A stretch of 64,000 bases of DNA, taken from Gigaspora rosea. Its lineage: Eukaryota > Glomeromycota > Glomeromycetes > Diversisporales > Gigasporaceae. The number at the start of each line of letters is the position of its first letter. Position 1 is the stretch's first letter. The stretch spans positions 284,591 through 348,590 of the forward strand of contig QKWP01000117.1 in NCBI GenBank assembly GCA_003550325.1, read 5' to 3'. A program made the translations under genes and the position numbers. The notes below the pieces were generated by a model. That model was not told where the DNA came from. It did no database searches and saw nothing but the letters and a program-made list of their open reading frames with translations. Shown here piece after piece: positions 1 through 10,804 of this stretch.

Positions 1-33
<33 letters not shown>
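1..33. repeat. poly-A tract at window edge
   Basis: A homopolymer run of 33 A opens the window. It could be the A-tail of a retroposed sequence lying to the left or simple slippage; nothing else can be said. Confidence 0.9.
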
Positions 34-37
<4 letters not shown>

Positions 38-167
38 TAGCAAAAAAAGAAGCTCAGCAAGTTTATAAAGTCATGTACAAAAATTTTACTAATTATATTT
101 TTATTGCTCTTATGATTTTGGCTGCAAGATTTTAATTTTCTCTTTTAATAATTTAATTTCTAGTCTG

Positions 168-1263
168 TTGAAGAGTGCATTTCTAGGAACTATAATAGAG
201 TTTTGGATACTAGAATATAAAAGAAGATCTTTTTTAAAGTACCTGTTCCATTTTGACAAATTTGCTCCATTTATCTGCCTAGTATTATTAATACTTGATG
301 GTTATAAGAGCTATATAGCTTACATGAGTAATGAGTTCTGCTGTAAAAATAGAATTCTTCTTTATGCACTTCTACCACATTTTTAGCTATTTGAAATTTC
401 TTTGCAAAATTAAAAAATGAATATAAAAAAGAATATAACAAATATCAAAACAATAATTATAGCAAAATAATAATAAAATATACTTTTGCAAAGGTCTTTG
501 GTTCAGCTTTTCTCAAAACCTATGTACCTTTAGCTATTCACAATGCCTTTCAAAAACAGAAATATGGCCATTTAATCCCAATGCTATAAGTCCAGACCAC
601 TTGGACCCTTTACTAACAACAGAAAATAACTTCAACTAGTAAACCTTCAGAAAATAACCAAGCACTTTCTATACAACTTGTTGAATCTTTCAACAACTAT
701 CTAAAAAAACGAATTGCATTTACTCTACTTGTTCAAATGTTGCCTTGTTAAAAAAAGAAAAAGAACTTCTTCAAAATGAGAATAAAATGCTTAAAAGTAA
801 AAATAAAAGATTAAAAATTATATTTGTAGTGATAAATAAAGAATTAGAAGCTTATAAAAACATAAGAACATGTTCTCTAAGAACAGCCCTCAAGTATCCA
901 ATTCCTTGAACTTCTCAATCTGAAGTACTGAAAGTCTCTTCAGATCAACAAGAATCCGAATTGTCTCCACCTAAAAAATGAAAAAAACCTTCTATTTGCA
1001 CAGCTTCTCACTTGTGATAAAAGTTGGGAGCAGTCAAGAACTGCAAGGAAGAAAGAATAAAAAGATTGTTGAAACCAACTGAAGAAAAGAAAAAGCAGCT
1101 AAAAAAAAGAAGAGAGAAAATGAAAAAAAAGAAGAAATAGCATGAAAAAAAGAAGAAAGGGCATGACAAAAAGAAGAAAAGGTACGACAAAATAAAGAAA
1201 GGGCATGACAAAAAGAAGACAGAGGTGTGGTTAAAGGAAGAAAAGGGAAGGCGCAAGAAAAAT
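168..1263 (+). pseudogene. relic of pogo/Tigger-like DDE transposase, C-terminal half
   Basis: A decayed transposase of the pogo/Tigger (DDE_1) type. The 72-codon open stretch at 168-386 contains LLILDGYKSY (Asp codon at 297), the pattern around the second catalytic Asp in this family, followed by NRILLYALLPHF, where intact relatives read on into a PPH-like motif. After a break, 490-600 gives AFGSAFLKTYVPLAIHNAF and, in a shifted frame, EIWPFNPNAISPDHLDPL, a typical post-catalytic signature. At 745-980 comes a lysine-rich coiled coil, then a KEERA-like repeat to about 1263. Stops and at least two frameshifts separate these pieces. Several stops in the tail are TGA where neighbouring copies read CGA. 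The N-terminal helix-turn-helix and first Asp are not in the window. Family assignment rests on motif recognition only. Confidence 0.62.
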
Positions 1264-1319
1264 AGATCTGTATTAAAAAAAAAAATAGTTTTTTTTCCTA
1301 AATCAACGATCCACATCAA

Positions 1320-2200
1320 AAAAACAATATGCCCAATGATTCCAGTAAAGATAATAATTTGATATTGATATTGAAATATTGTGAAACACTGGTTTTATAG
1401 GTGGTTTGACTCATCAACCAAACCGTACCCACCGGGTGTTATGACAACTTAAATGTAGACGAACATCTTCACAGTAATTAACGTATTTCAATAAATACAT
1501 TAAAATAAGCCTTTATAATTTCCATAAAGTTTTCACTAATGTTAATATCATATTTTATAGTAAATAATTTAACCAATGATTCAAATAAAGATAATTGTGA
1601 GTCGATATGTATTTTGAGTATTTCGAATTGTGATAACGTAGACAAACCAACTCATGGTGATAAACACATTTCAAGCAAAAAATAATAATAGTTTATTTTT
1701 TATAAACTCTTACAAACTTTAATTTCATAATTAGTAATCAAGATAAACATACCAGTGATTAAAATAATAATGAACCGATAATCATACATGGCTGTAATAA
1801 TGAAGATAAACATCTTGAAGGTAATATATTCTTTCAAAAATTAACACTTATTTTCATTTGGATGAGCTTTTAATAATATTAATATCATAAGATGAATTAA
1901 ACGACAATACGCATTTTATATCAAGATGTAATGATGCAGGCAAGTATCCCTATGGTGATATATACTTGTTAATAAAAAATTTTATTCATATTAATAGCAT
2001 CAAATTTTACGTAATCAATACGACGATTGCACATCAAAAAACAAATAAAATAACCAATGATTCAAATAAAGGCAATCATGAGTTGAAATTTACATTGAAA
2101 AACGTGAACATTTATTACATACCTAAGTTTCGAATTTGTGAAAAGGAATCACTTTGGGCAGATAGTATTCCAATAAAACTGCAATTACCATGATAAAATA
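1320..2200. repeat. degenerate ~180-300 bp repeat field, unknown origin
   Basis: Variants of CCAATGATTCAAATAAAG occur at about 1332, 1571, 1752 and 2050. The first, second and fourth are followed by similar downstream text (AATGATTC, then a GTGATAAACAC-like word). One copy opens a 75-codon reading frame (1966-2193) without recognisable motifs. The repeats could be decayed exons of an unknown multi-exon gene or a dispersed element; I cannot assign a function. Confidence 0.4.
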
Positions 2201-2242
2201 TAAACGTAATCGATCATAGAATAATCGAAGAAAAAAGATTAA

Positions 2243-4825
2243 CCAAAAAAACTGTGTTATAGAACTATCATGGAAGGTCAACTAAAACAGACTGTGATGA
2301 TGAAATACATTCCGAAAATACATAACGAAGAAAAATTGTAAATAAAATTATTAACCCAATGGAATGTGCATTTTTACTAACCATATCTGATTATATTATT
2401 TTTTAACAGATACAAAATTTATCCAAAATAAAGCATCCAAATGTACAGCAATTCCTTGGTATTAGCAAAGGTATCTAGGCATATTCATTTAGAGATATTA
2501 ATTATTTCCACGAAATTGTTGAATTCTATGTTATTATCTATTTGAACAATGCTATTTTAACGGTTGTTGCTTGATTCCCTGAAAGTTAGTTCCCCGCCAG
2601 CTCATTTTTCCGACACTATATCCCCGACAGAATGTTTCACCTACAGCATTTTTTGTTGACAGAATCTTTCCTCGACATACCATGTTTTCGACCTCCCCTT
2701 TTTTTAATAGGACATATTTTCGAAAAAACATTTTACTGACATGACGTATTTCAGAAAGAATATTTTTCCGATATGACATGTTTCCGACATCTTTTTCTGA
2801 CAAGATCTTCCCTGATTAGGAATATAATTATTGTGGCAGATTAAAATGAAATCAGATTAAAATTAAACTGGGGACCTCTCTTGCTTACCGTTAAAGCTTA
2901 TAAAACCCATATATACTCATTTATTAATAACCCTAACCCTAATGCTAAAAAAATCTCTAAAAATGTCACCTAAAAAATTTTAAAATTTTGCTTAAAAAAT
3001 AAAAAATTTCATTTTAATCCAATTTCATTTAATCTGTCACAATTATTGGTTAGTGATATATTCATATTTATCACATCACATGATTAAGCACTCAGCCTAA
3101 ATTAGGGTTAGGGTTAGGGTTAGATTAGGGTTAGGTGATAGTTTAATTTAGGCCAAGTTGATAGTGCTAGTAAACAAATGACGTAATTGCATAATTTCAC
3201 GTGATGTGATGATCACTAGGTTTGTCGAAAAAAGTGCATTCAATAAGACTTAGTGTCGGAGAAAAGTCAAATTAGAAATATGTCATGTCAGTTAAATGTC
3301 TTGTCGAAAATATGAGATGTCAAAGAAAGGGGAAGTCGAAAACATGGTATGTCGAGAAAAGATTCTGTCAACAAAAAGTGCTGTAGGTGAAACATTCTGT
3401 CGGGGATATAGTGTCGGAAAAATGAGCTGGCGAGAACTAACTTTCGGGGAATCATACCATAATCATTTTAACGATATATATTTTTCGAAAGCAATTATTT
3501 TATTATTAAATTACTCTAAAGATGATTTATGCTTTATGTCTTCGTCAGTATTGTTATTAGTGAATGTGAAATATATAGCAATATTGGAATGACACGAGAA
3601 GTTTAACATTGAATTGAACGAAACTGTAACCTTAAACAATTATTTACTGTAAATTAATTTAACACGCAATCTCAAAGATTTGTCAACCAACACACAAGCA
3701 CAAAAACTGACAAATACGATGCTAAGTTACCGGCAATAATCACATAAGTAGCAGAAATTTAAGATTTGAGATTAATTTATGATAGGCATAGGTGCAGAAA
3801 TATTGTCACGAAAGAATAAATTTATCTATGAAAATTTAATAAGGTTAATATAATATTTTTCCTAATCTTGAAAGATTGTTTGTAGTTTACATAACTCAAT
3901 GAAATGTTATAGGAGAATTGTACCAATATTAGATGTTTATCTAGTTAACATAGTTCATGAACTTTATTAATCTAGATATCACATTAAATTGGCCAATTTT
4001 TATAAACTAATTATAGTTTATCTTGATAAACTTCAGAAATTACCATATTGTAGAAACATTCAATATCAAATGTTTGGGACCGATTAATATTAGCATTCTG
4101 CAGAATTTTATTAATGTCATCATCATTATTATTATTATTATTTTATAAAAGACTCTGATGTCAATAGTCATTTGATATTGATGGAAAATATAGAAAACGG
4201 TACGCTGTATGATTATATTTCTGAAAATAAATATTTGGGCTGTGGTAGAAGAGCGAGAATTTTAAAAGATATAGCATATGGTCTAAGATATACCATAATA
4301 TGGAAATAATTCACCGAAATTTGGTAAACTTTTTTCTCTTCTACTGTTTTTTGAATTTTTTTTCTGATATATTTCACAAAAATTAAGAATTTATTCTGCA
4401 TTAGCATGTACGAACAGTTCTTATTGATAAAGAAAGGGTTCAAATGTTAAACCCAATATTTTTTGAGTTATTAAATTCAGAGGAATTTACAACAGCATCT
4501 AGTGATACAAATTCTGATCGAGAATTTCTTACACAAGCATTTGATGTTTACGATTTTGGGGTCATTATGTGGACAAAGTCAAGTGGGAAGGAAGCTTCCA
4601 TCTGAAAATAGGTTTAGTTCATGTGATTTGGTTACGAATATTCGTGAAAAACCAGCTATTGATATTCCGGAAGCATATATCAAATTATATCAGAGATGCT
4701 GTGAACAAAATTTAACAAAACGACCATCAATTAAAGCGATTTGTGATCAGCTTGAGATTATGCTACAAGAGAGATCATTTAATTTCAGTAGTAAGATAAA
4801 TTTTTTTCTATTTATGAAAATGTAA
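2243..4825 (+). pseudogene. tyrosine-kinase-like pseudogene, copy A
   Basis: A fragmented kinase-like gene. Exon 1 (2243 to about 2338) holds a VMMKY segment with the beta-3 lysine. Exon 2 (2410-2470) reads IQNLSKIKHPNVQQFLGISK, the alpha-C/beta-4 region. Exon 3 (4152-4323) holds ILMENIENGTLYDYISEN and, after a one-base loss, HNMEIIHRNL, the catalytic loop with Asn in place of Asp. Exon 4 (4405-4825) has FDVYDFGVIMW and, after another frameshift near 4590, CEQNLTKRPSIKAICDQLE, the C-lobe arginine region. Introns show GT and AG ends at 2471/4151 and 4324/4404. The exon 2/3 junction is phase 1 and recreates a GAC codon. No DFG is visible. The 1.68-kb second intron contains a Mutator-type element. 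HRN and the missing DFG imply a pseudokinase even before the frame breaks. Matches copy B exon by exon. Confidence 0.72.
2563..3464. mobile_element. non-autonomous Mutator-like foldback element, 902 bp
   Basis: Flanked by a perfect 9-bp direct repeat, ATTTTAACG, at 2554-2562 and 3465-3473. Terminal inverted repeats (TIRs) of about 230 bp are built of short modules around TTTCCGACA; the two ORFs seen here on opposite strands are the same TIR read both ways. The centre holds a second nested inverted repeat (about 2819-2865 against 3003-3055) and telomere-like repeats, CCCTAA on the left (about 2931) and TTAGGG on the right (about 3103-3135). A 9-bp TSD with long TIRs is the Mutator/MULE hallmark; no transposase is encoded. 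It lies inside an intron of kinase copy A. Confidence 0.8.
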
Positions 4826-5824
4826 TTATGCAATTTTATGAGTAATAATATCTTTTTCAATTAATTATCCAAGAAGAATTAGATAATATAAACTCATCAG
4901 TTATTCAGAAATCAAATATTCAAGATTAGTAAAATGTATAGGTTATGGAAATGTTCGGAAAGGTCATTGGTGTGACAAATTAGTAATTATGAAAGATATA
5001 TTTAAAGAATTTATAAATTATAAACAGATTGTAAGTGCAAAGTTATCATGAATTTCAATTTCATATTTTGACAGCTACATAATTTATCTATAATTAAGCA
5101 TCCAAACATATTACAATTTTTTTTAGGCACATCTATAGGTAAAATTATCATTTATTTTTATTTATTCGAAATGAATATACTGTTCAAATTTATTGTTGGT
5201 TCTACATCTCTTGTTGTTAACATGTTTTTTTACAATCAAATTACCAATTTCGATAGATTTAGTTCATTAAATATTTGTTTAAATTTTACCAAAGTAGATC
5301 GTATAATTATCGAATTCATAAAATTTTTTGAGCCAATTTGAGATTGAACTTTATTGATAATTACTCTCTGGACGTCTATCATTACAAATAGATTCCATCA
5401 GGCTTTGAAACTACTAATCCAAATTCAAACCAATCAAATACAAGACGTATATTAAATTAATAAAGCATGCCATTAAAGTTAGTACTAAGGTCAAGCAAGG
5501 TATAGGTCATACTAAAATTTTTCAAGAAACTATCTTGCATGAACTAGAGATGTATGTTATTTATTGATTAGAATTACCTTCAACAATGAACGATTAATTG
5601 ATTTCAAAGTAAAAATTTTTAAATTTTTACATACACATAATCAGTAATAATATCTAATTGATTTAGTCCATCATCACTAGTTTGAACATAAAAGATTGTT
5701 TTTTATTAGTAAAATTTCTATTTAATCTTGAAAAGCTCGTTGATTTGTTGATCGTGGCGTGATCTTTTGTCCAATTAGAGAGATACATTAATATATTATA
5801 TGGAAGATATTTTTTTAAGAGTTC

Positions 5825-6095
5825 GTATTATTTCGCCAACAATCACTTCACCGACATAACATTTCATCGACAAATACTTCCCGACAAGTTCATTTTACCG
5901 ACAGTTTGTTTCACCGAAGTTCATTTCACCGACAATTTTTTTTTCAAAAAGCACTCCTAATTCTACTTAATTCTACCCTGACCCTAACAACAATGACCAG
6001 AATTACTTTGTCGGTAAAATGAGCTTCGGTGAAATAAACTGGAATAAATGTTGGTAAAATGTTATGTTGGTAAAGTGATTGTCGATTAATTGATT
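5825..6095. mobile_element. small foldback element with TTTCACCGACA modules
   Basis: Inverted arms at about 5830-5937 and 6010-6092 are each made of tandem variants of TTTCACCGACA / TGTCGGTAAAAT. The spacer contains a CCCTGACCCTAAC stretch. This is the same design as the 2563-3464 element (CCGACA modules around telomere-like text) but with different module sequence. I could not fix a TSD. Confidence 0.6.
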
Positions 6096-7757
6096 GCCAC
6101 CCATTTTTAATTGTAAAATTTATGATTCGCATTATCAGCAAAATTATTATCTCTTAATTTGTCAATTTAACTTTAAATATACTATGATATAGACTACAGT
6201 TCAAATAATTTAAAAGTTTAATCATAGATTATTCATGAAAATTTGCCTGGAAAACAGTTTAAGGGATAAGAATTATTTCAATAAATCTCTAATTGAGCTA
6301 TCATGTAACAAAGACGAAAAATTTTTTTCAGAACTATATTATCATGATTATATATATCGACAACAAAAGTCAGTCATGGATTTGAAAATTTTAAGTCGTT
6401 AATGACAAAAACTTGAACATTCACTTAAAATTTAATAAGATAATCGATTTAGGTAACCTGATAGTTTAAATGTGGACAAGATAAAAAAGCTTAGACATTA
6501 AAAAGTGTAAATATTAACTGTACGTCAGTACTTAGTGAAAAAATTTAGGTTAGTCATAAGACAACCATAAATTATATTTATATATTTAATATTTAAAATT
6601 TTAAAAAAATTTTTAGATGAATTATAAATATAAAAGTACTGTACTATTTCTGCAGTAAAGTAAATTGCAGTCAGCCGTTTTTAATAAAGTTTTAAAAATG
6701 AACGCCTACTATGCTAAAATTCTATGTTTCTAAAAAAAAAATCAGTTCTAGGTTTTATTATATTCTTACTAGGAAAGTAAGCCGAAAATTTTTTTCTATT
6801 TTTTTCTATTAGACTAGTGCCACAAATCCATCAAAAATAATATTTTTTTTTTTTACTTATGTTTTTATAAGAAATTTCGTTTGAAATCTAAAATCATAAT
6901 GTTTCTGCATAATTTTTAAATAATTTAGTTATTTATGATCTCATGTCTCAAAATCAGGCACAGATGTATCTTTTGCGATATACTGTTTAGTAAAAGGTCG
7001 CCTCGATACCTACAGATCAAGCCTTTTAACAATGAATTGCAGGTTTTGAGATTAAATAGATTTATTAAAATAACTTATTGTTTATAAAGTCTACTATGAA
7101 AGAAATAATTTAAAATTTATTATCTTTTGGAACTGGTCTAAGAATGTAAACCGAAGATATTTTGGAAAATTTTTCAGTTTTAAGCAATTTGAACAATTTA
7201 TACAATATATGCAATGATCATTCAGCCAATTGATTGGTAAGGTTTGCTTCCCTAAGCAATATATATATAGGGATAACAATCTAGCTTGTTTATTTTTGAA
7301 CAAAATTTGAATTAAGAAAGCTCATTTTGAAAAAAATTTACTAGTAAAAATGCAATATTTCTTAAAAATTTTTTTTTGATTTCTTTCGATCTATCTATAT
7401 TGAGGAGGTCGATAGAAAACAAACAAATTTTTTTAAATTTAAATTAAATATCTTAAAAATCATCAAGACAAAAACTAATGGAGCATTTTATTTTAATACT
7501 ATATAGTTATAGAATTAAAATAAAAATTTTTATCAAGTTGGTTTAATAGTTATTGAGATATTAGAATTTAAATTTAAAAAGTGTTGTTAAAAATAATTCT
7601 ATTGTTTCTATTAATCTCACCCATATATTGCTTGAACATTGCATACATTTTTTGTCTTTCTTTTTTTTTTTTTGTTTTTGATTTGAAAATAGCAATAAAA
7701 AACCCTGAAAATCAAAAGCCATCCTAAAAAATTATTCAGAATTTTATATAAGAAATC

Positions 7758-7955
7758 TTATGATAACGCGTTTAGATATTCATTGATTTCAGATGATAAA
7801 ATAATTTCCTGTTTTTTCAAAAGAACAATATAGTATTTTAGAATGTCAATAGATTTTTGTTTAAAATTACAGAATCGAAAACCTACTGAAATATTTTCAG
7901 AATCATTAAGACAAATATGCTCATTTTTGGCAGACAACCCTAAACCGACCAACAT
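7758..7955 (-). other. unassigned 65-codon open frame
   Basis: An open frame on the minus strand inside the long intron of kinase copy B. Its composition is less biased than the surroundings, but it has no recognisable motif, promoter or splice context. It may be chance or an exon fragment. Confidence 0.15.
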
Positions 7956-8778
7956 CTATCATACTAATGCACTATATTAATATAAATTTATTCACAATAT
8001 TCATTTTTTTCTTAAGATTTGGAAACTGATAACTTCTTTGTGGTATTAAAATATGCTGAACATGAAAATCTACATGATTACTTGTCTGAAAATGAAGATC
8101 TGTACTGCATTCAAAAAATAATAATTTCAAAAATATAGCTTCTGGTTTGAAATACTTACATGACACTGTAAAAATAACACATCGAAATTTGGTATTTTTT
8201 TTTAACTTCCAAGTATTTTTTATCAACATGCTAAATATTTTTCTTTTACATTTTGAGCACAAAATGATCTTAGTAAATGATGGGAATGTCCAATATTTTA
8301 TGAATTAAATGTAGGTGCACTATTATCAGGAAAAGAGTTAATAAGAAATCATAATTTACAATTCACGAAATCATCTGACATTTATAGTCTTGGATATATT
8401 ATATGGTCCATTTCAAGTGAAAGTTTCCCTTTGAAAATTTTACAAGTGTTACTAATTTAGAACATCGAATTGTATAGGAAAATATTTGAAAAATCCTGTT
8501 AATGGTCATAAATCAGAAATGCTAGAGATTAAGTACGAACGAATGGCCGTTAGCAAAAGAATTATGTAACCAACTTGAAATAATGTTACAAGGAGAATTA
8601 TTGAATAATTTATAAGAACGTCCTCCCAGCGAAGAGAAAATTCTTAAAGTGAATCGTTTTCGCAAAAATTTACAAAAATGTCTTCTCAATGAAAAGAAAA
8701 TCCTTAAAGTGAATCGTCTTCGCAAATTATTATTCTGTTGTGATTGTAATGGCTTTATAAACTAAGCCAAGGAAATTT

Positions 8779-8998
8779 CAGGATCAAAATTAGGCGCGCG
8801 TTGCATGGAAAATTTTAAATTTGATGTGTGCTTTATGCATTTAATTTAAAATAAATATATATTTAATTATATAGCACAAATCCTTTAGGATATTAATAAA
8901 AAAAAAGTTAGGTGCGCTTTATGCATAGTTTCATATTTTATGTGCGCAAAAAATTTATGTGTGGAGCACATATGCGCACAACGCTAAAATAAGCACTG
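8779..8998. mobile_element. probable hAT-like MITE with GTGCGC/ATGCAT words
   Basis: The right end reads outward as CAGTGCTTATTTTAGCG and the left end starts CAGGATCAAAATTAGGC. Between them, GTGTGC, GTGCGC and ATGCAT words recur in both orientations. The ends resemble hAT termini, but no TSD is visible, so the boundaries are tentative. Confidence 0.4.
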
Positions 8999-9482
8999 AC
9001 AGTTATCATAAGTTGATGTTTACAATATTATTTATATGTTTTAAGTAATTATAGTTTTTAACCATAAAATATAAGATTTAGAACATTTTATTATTATAGA
9101 TTAAAGTTTATACGTGAATGAAATCAATAAATTTTTGTTTCAGACTCAATAATAAGTCAATTTCAATTATTTCTATTTTAACGAAGATGTACATTTATCA
9201 AATCTTTAAATCGAACGCCGGTGAATTTTAATATGACTAGCAAATTTTACATGTAGGCATATTATTTCTCCTTGTTATTTTTTCATAAGTTATGATGTAG
9301 ACATGTTTATTTAAATTAATTCTCAGCCGATAATTCCCTACTAATCATGCTCTACTTGTAAAGAATATAAAAAATAAGCTCTTAAAGTTATTTTAGATTA
9401 TAAAACGGCACTTGCAATAAATTAGCAGAGAAAAATTGATGTAAAAAGTTTATAGCAGAGAATGATATAGTTGTACACAACA
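8999..9482. other. AT-rich spacer, no feature seen
   Basis: No open frame of note, inverted repeat or recognisable element in this stretch. Confidence 0.5.
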
Positions 9483-9507
9483 ACAATAAATGATAATAAT
9501 AATGCTG

Positions 9508-9543
<36 letters not shown>

Positions 9544-9568
9544 TAGTGATAATAAGATGATGATAGCA

Positions 9569-9599
<31 letters not shown>

Positions 9600-9715
9600 T
9601 ATAGTGATACAGTAATAATAATGATAGTAATAATAATAATAATCATTAATAATAATAAACAACAACACAACAATAACAACAACAACAATAATAATAAATA
9701 TTTAATACAATGTTT
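9483..9715. repeat. (AAT)n / (ATA)n microsatellite
   Basis: About 230 bp of imperfect AAT trinucleotide repeats with CAA-rich ends. It creates spurious overlapping Leu- and Tyr-rich frames on the minus strand. Confidence 0.95.
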
Positions 9716-9772
9716 TATTCTAAAGTGTAAGACCTAAGAATTAGAGCTCCGGCCCACAAAACTCACTATTTT

Positions 9773-10069
9773 CTAGTCTAGTAAATGAGCGTCAACCTTA
9801 TTAAATAAAGGGTTATGATCAAGTGAATTATAAGACGGAGGTGGTATTGTCACAGATTCTAATTCTTTTTCCATAGCAATTATTTCCTTTTGCAAAGATA
9901 TAATTTGATCAAGTATTTTATGGCCTTCTGTATCTGATCCTAATGCACTTCTTAATGCGGCTAAGTTTTTGTTATAATAATCATTAACATCTGTTCCTGC
10001 TACGGTCGTTTTATAGCTCTTAAAAAGATAACGAGTTGCGATAGTTTTTAAATGATCAGATCTAAATCT
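9773..10069 (-). pseudogene. in-frame continuation of the LRR gene beyond a TAG
   Basis: Reading straight on in the same frame after the TAG at 10070-10072 gives 98 more sense codons, ending at a TAG at 9773-9775. The peptide is protein-like, with YYNKNLAALRSALGSDTEG followed by the amphipathic coiled-coil-like stretch ILDQIISLQKEIIAMEKELE and a Pro-rich SVTIPPPSY end. A coiled-coil tail of this kind after a leucine-rich domain fits AMF LRR proteins. So the upstream frame probably lost its C-terminus by one nonsense change. The alternatives are readthrough or an intron ending TTTGTCTTAG exactly at this TAG. I found no in-phase GT donor for the intron option: GTAAAC at 10140 is out of phase. 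Confidence 0.6.
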
Positions 10070-10804
10070 CTAAGACAAATAAGATTGCAATTTATTCAAG
10101 TTGTCCCTTTTTGTAGATAATTCATTAATTCTTTGTTTACCGTTGGTGTTTATTTTGATGAACTGATTCCCCAGCAATAGTTGTTTTTGTTTAACGTTGT
10201 TATTCCTTTCTTGTTTACCTTTGGTATTTCTTTTTTGTTTACTGTTGATATTTCTTTCTTGTTTAACGTTGGTATTTCTTTCTTGTTTGCCATTGGTATT
10301 TCTTTCTTGTTTAACGTTGACATTTCTTTCTTGTTTAACTTTTTGAGAACTGTCTTGTTTTGGTTCTGATCTTAAATTTTTCACTAATTTACCAACCCTA
10401 TTATTATGTATAATATTTGCTTCATTTAAACCAGGTTTATTGAAACAATTCATCCTTTTGAGATTAGAGCAACCCTTTATATTTAAATAAGTAAGTGCAT
10501 TATCATGGCAGTCTAAATCTTCCAAGTTTATATACGCGCTAACATCCAAACCAGTCAATTGATGAGAGCAGATTTTAAGTGTTCGCAAATTAGTAAATCC
10601 CTCTAATTTTAAGGTGCCAAATAATTTTTTGGGTGCACTATTACCAAATATGCTTACGCTACCCCCAATTTTTCTTAGGCTAATATCTAAGTTGATTATT
10701 TCTTCACGTCTTCTGCCCTTATTTTCTAGATCAGCGTTTCTATCACATTTTTCATATTTGGAGTATTTTTGATCAATATAATCTTGTGCGTTTATATTTG
10801 CCAT
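10070..10804 (-). CDS. leucine-rich-repeat protein with basic octapeptide-repeat region
   Basis: A 244-codon frame starting at the ATG at 10804. Residues about 60-130 form a short LRR domain: LFGTLKLEGFTNLRTLKI, LTGLDVSAYINLEDLDCHDN and LTYLNIKGCSNLKRMNC, spaced about 22-23 residues as in cytosolic LRR proteins of AM fungi. No signal peptide or membrane segment. From about residue 155 an eight-residue unit, VKQERNxN, is repeated about 6.5 times (a 24-bp minisatellite), giving a highly basic, Asn-rich linker. LRR domains bind protein partners; the target is unknown. The frame ends at TAG 10072-10070, but coding-like sequence continues in the same frame to 9773, so this is probably a truncated allele or pseudogene. 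The start is supported by the LRR-family N-terminus and by AT-rich upstream DNA without further coding sequence. Confidence 0.72.
   Translation of the reverse strand: MANINAQDYIDQKYSKYEKCDRNADLENKGRRREEIINLDISLRKIGGSVSIFGNSAPKKLFGTLKLEGFTNLRTLKICSHQLTGLDVSAYINLEDLDCHDNALTYLNIKGCSNLKRMNCFNKPGLNEANIIHNNRVGKLVKNLRSEPKQDSSQKVKQERNVNVKQERNTNGKQERNTNVKQERNINSKQKRNTKGKQERNNNVKQKQLLLGNQFIKINTNGKQRINELSTKRDNLNKLQSYLS
10185..10345. repeat. 24-bp coding minisatellite within the LRR gene
   Basis: About 6.5 copies of a 24-bp unit (plus strand TTTCTTGTTTAACGTTGGTA and variants) encode the VKQERNxN octapeptide on the minus strand. Unit length is a multiple of three, so copy changes keep the frame. Confidence 0.9.

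Larger units (their letters stand above)
4887..8617 (+). pseudogene. tyrosine-kinase-like pseudogene, copy B
   Basis: Tandem partner of copy A. Exon 1 (4887-5030) reads IGYGNVRKGHW (a glycine-loop remnant) and LVIMKDIF with the beta-3 lysine. A 44-bp GTAAGT...CAG intron follows. Exon 2 (5075-5138) gives LHNLSIIKHPNILQFF. A 2878-bp intron (5139-8016) ends in TTCTTAAG; the junction is phase 1 and makes GAT, the same position and phase as in copy A. Exon 3 (8017-8191) reads DNFFVVLKYAEHENLHDYLS and, after a shift, YLHDTVKITHRNL, again HRN instead of HRD. After a 66-bp intron, exon 4 (from 8258) has KMILVNDGNVQ, SSDIYSLGYIIW and NQLEIMLQ, broken by several stops. A duplicated module of about 60 bp follows at 8635-8730. 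Not translatable as a whole. The unexplained 2.7 kb inside the long intron includes the foldback at 5825-6095. Confidence 0.7.

Noticed and set aside
3101..3135. TTAGGG repeats suggesting a chromosome end
   Set aside because: Only about four imperfect units, mirrored by CCCTAA at 2931 inside a transposon; interstitial, not a telomere.
2552..3592. Two ORFs (minus 2552-2803, plus 3296-3592) with the same peptide
   Set aside because: The shared peptide is the inverted-repeat arm of the 2563-3464 element, not a duplicated gene.
9422..9688. Leu- and Tyr-rich frames that could suggest a membrane protein
   Set aside because: Pure trinucleotide microsatellite read in two frames.
10070..10140. An intron removing the TAG of the LRR gene (GTAAAC at 10140 to TTTGTCTTAG at 10070)
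   Set aside because: Splicing here joins phase 1 to phase 0 and hits a TAG two codons later; the straight read through the TAG stays open instead.
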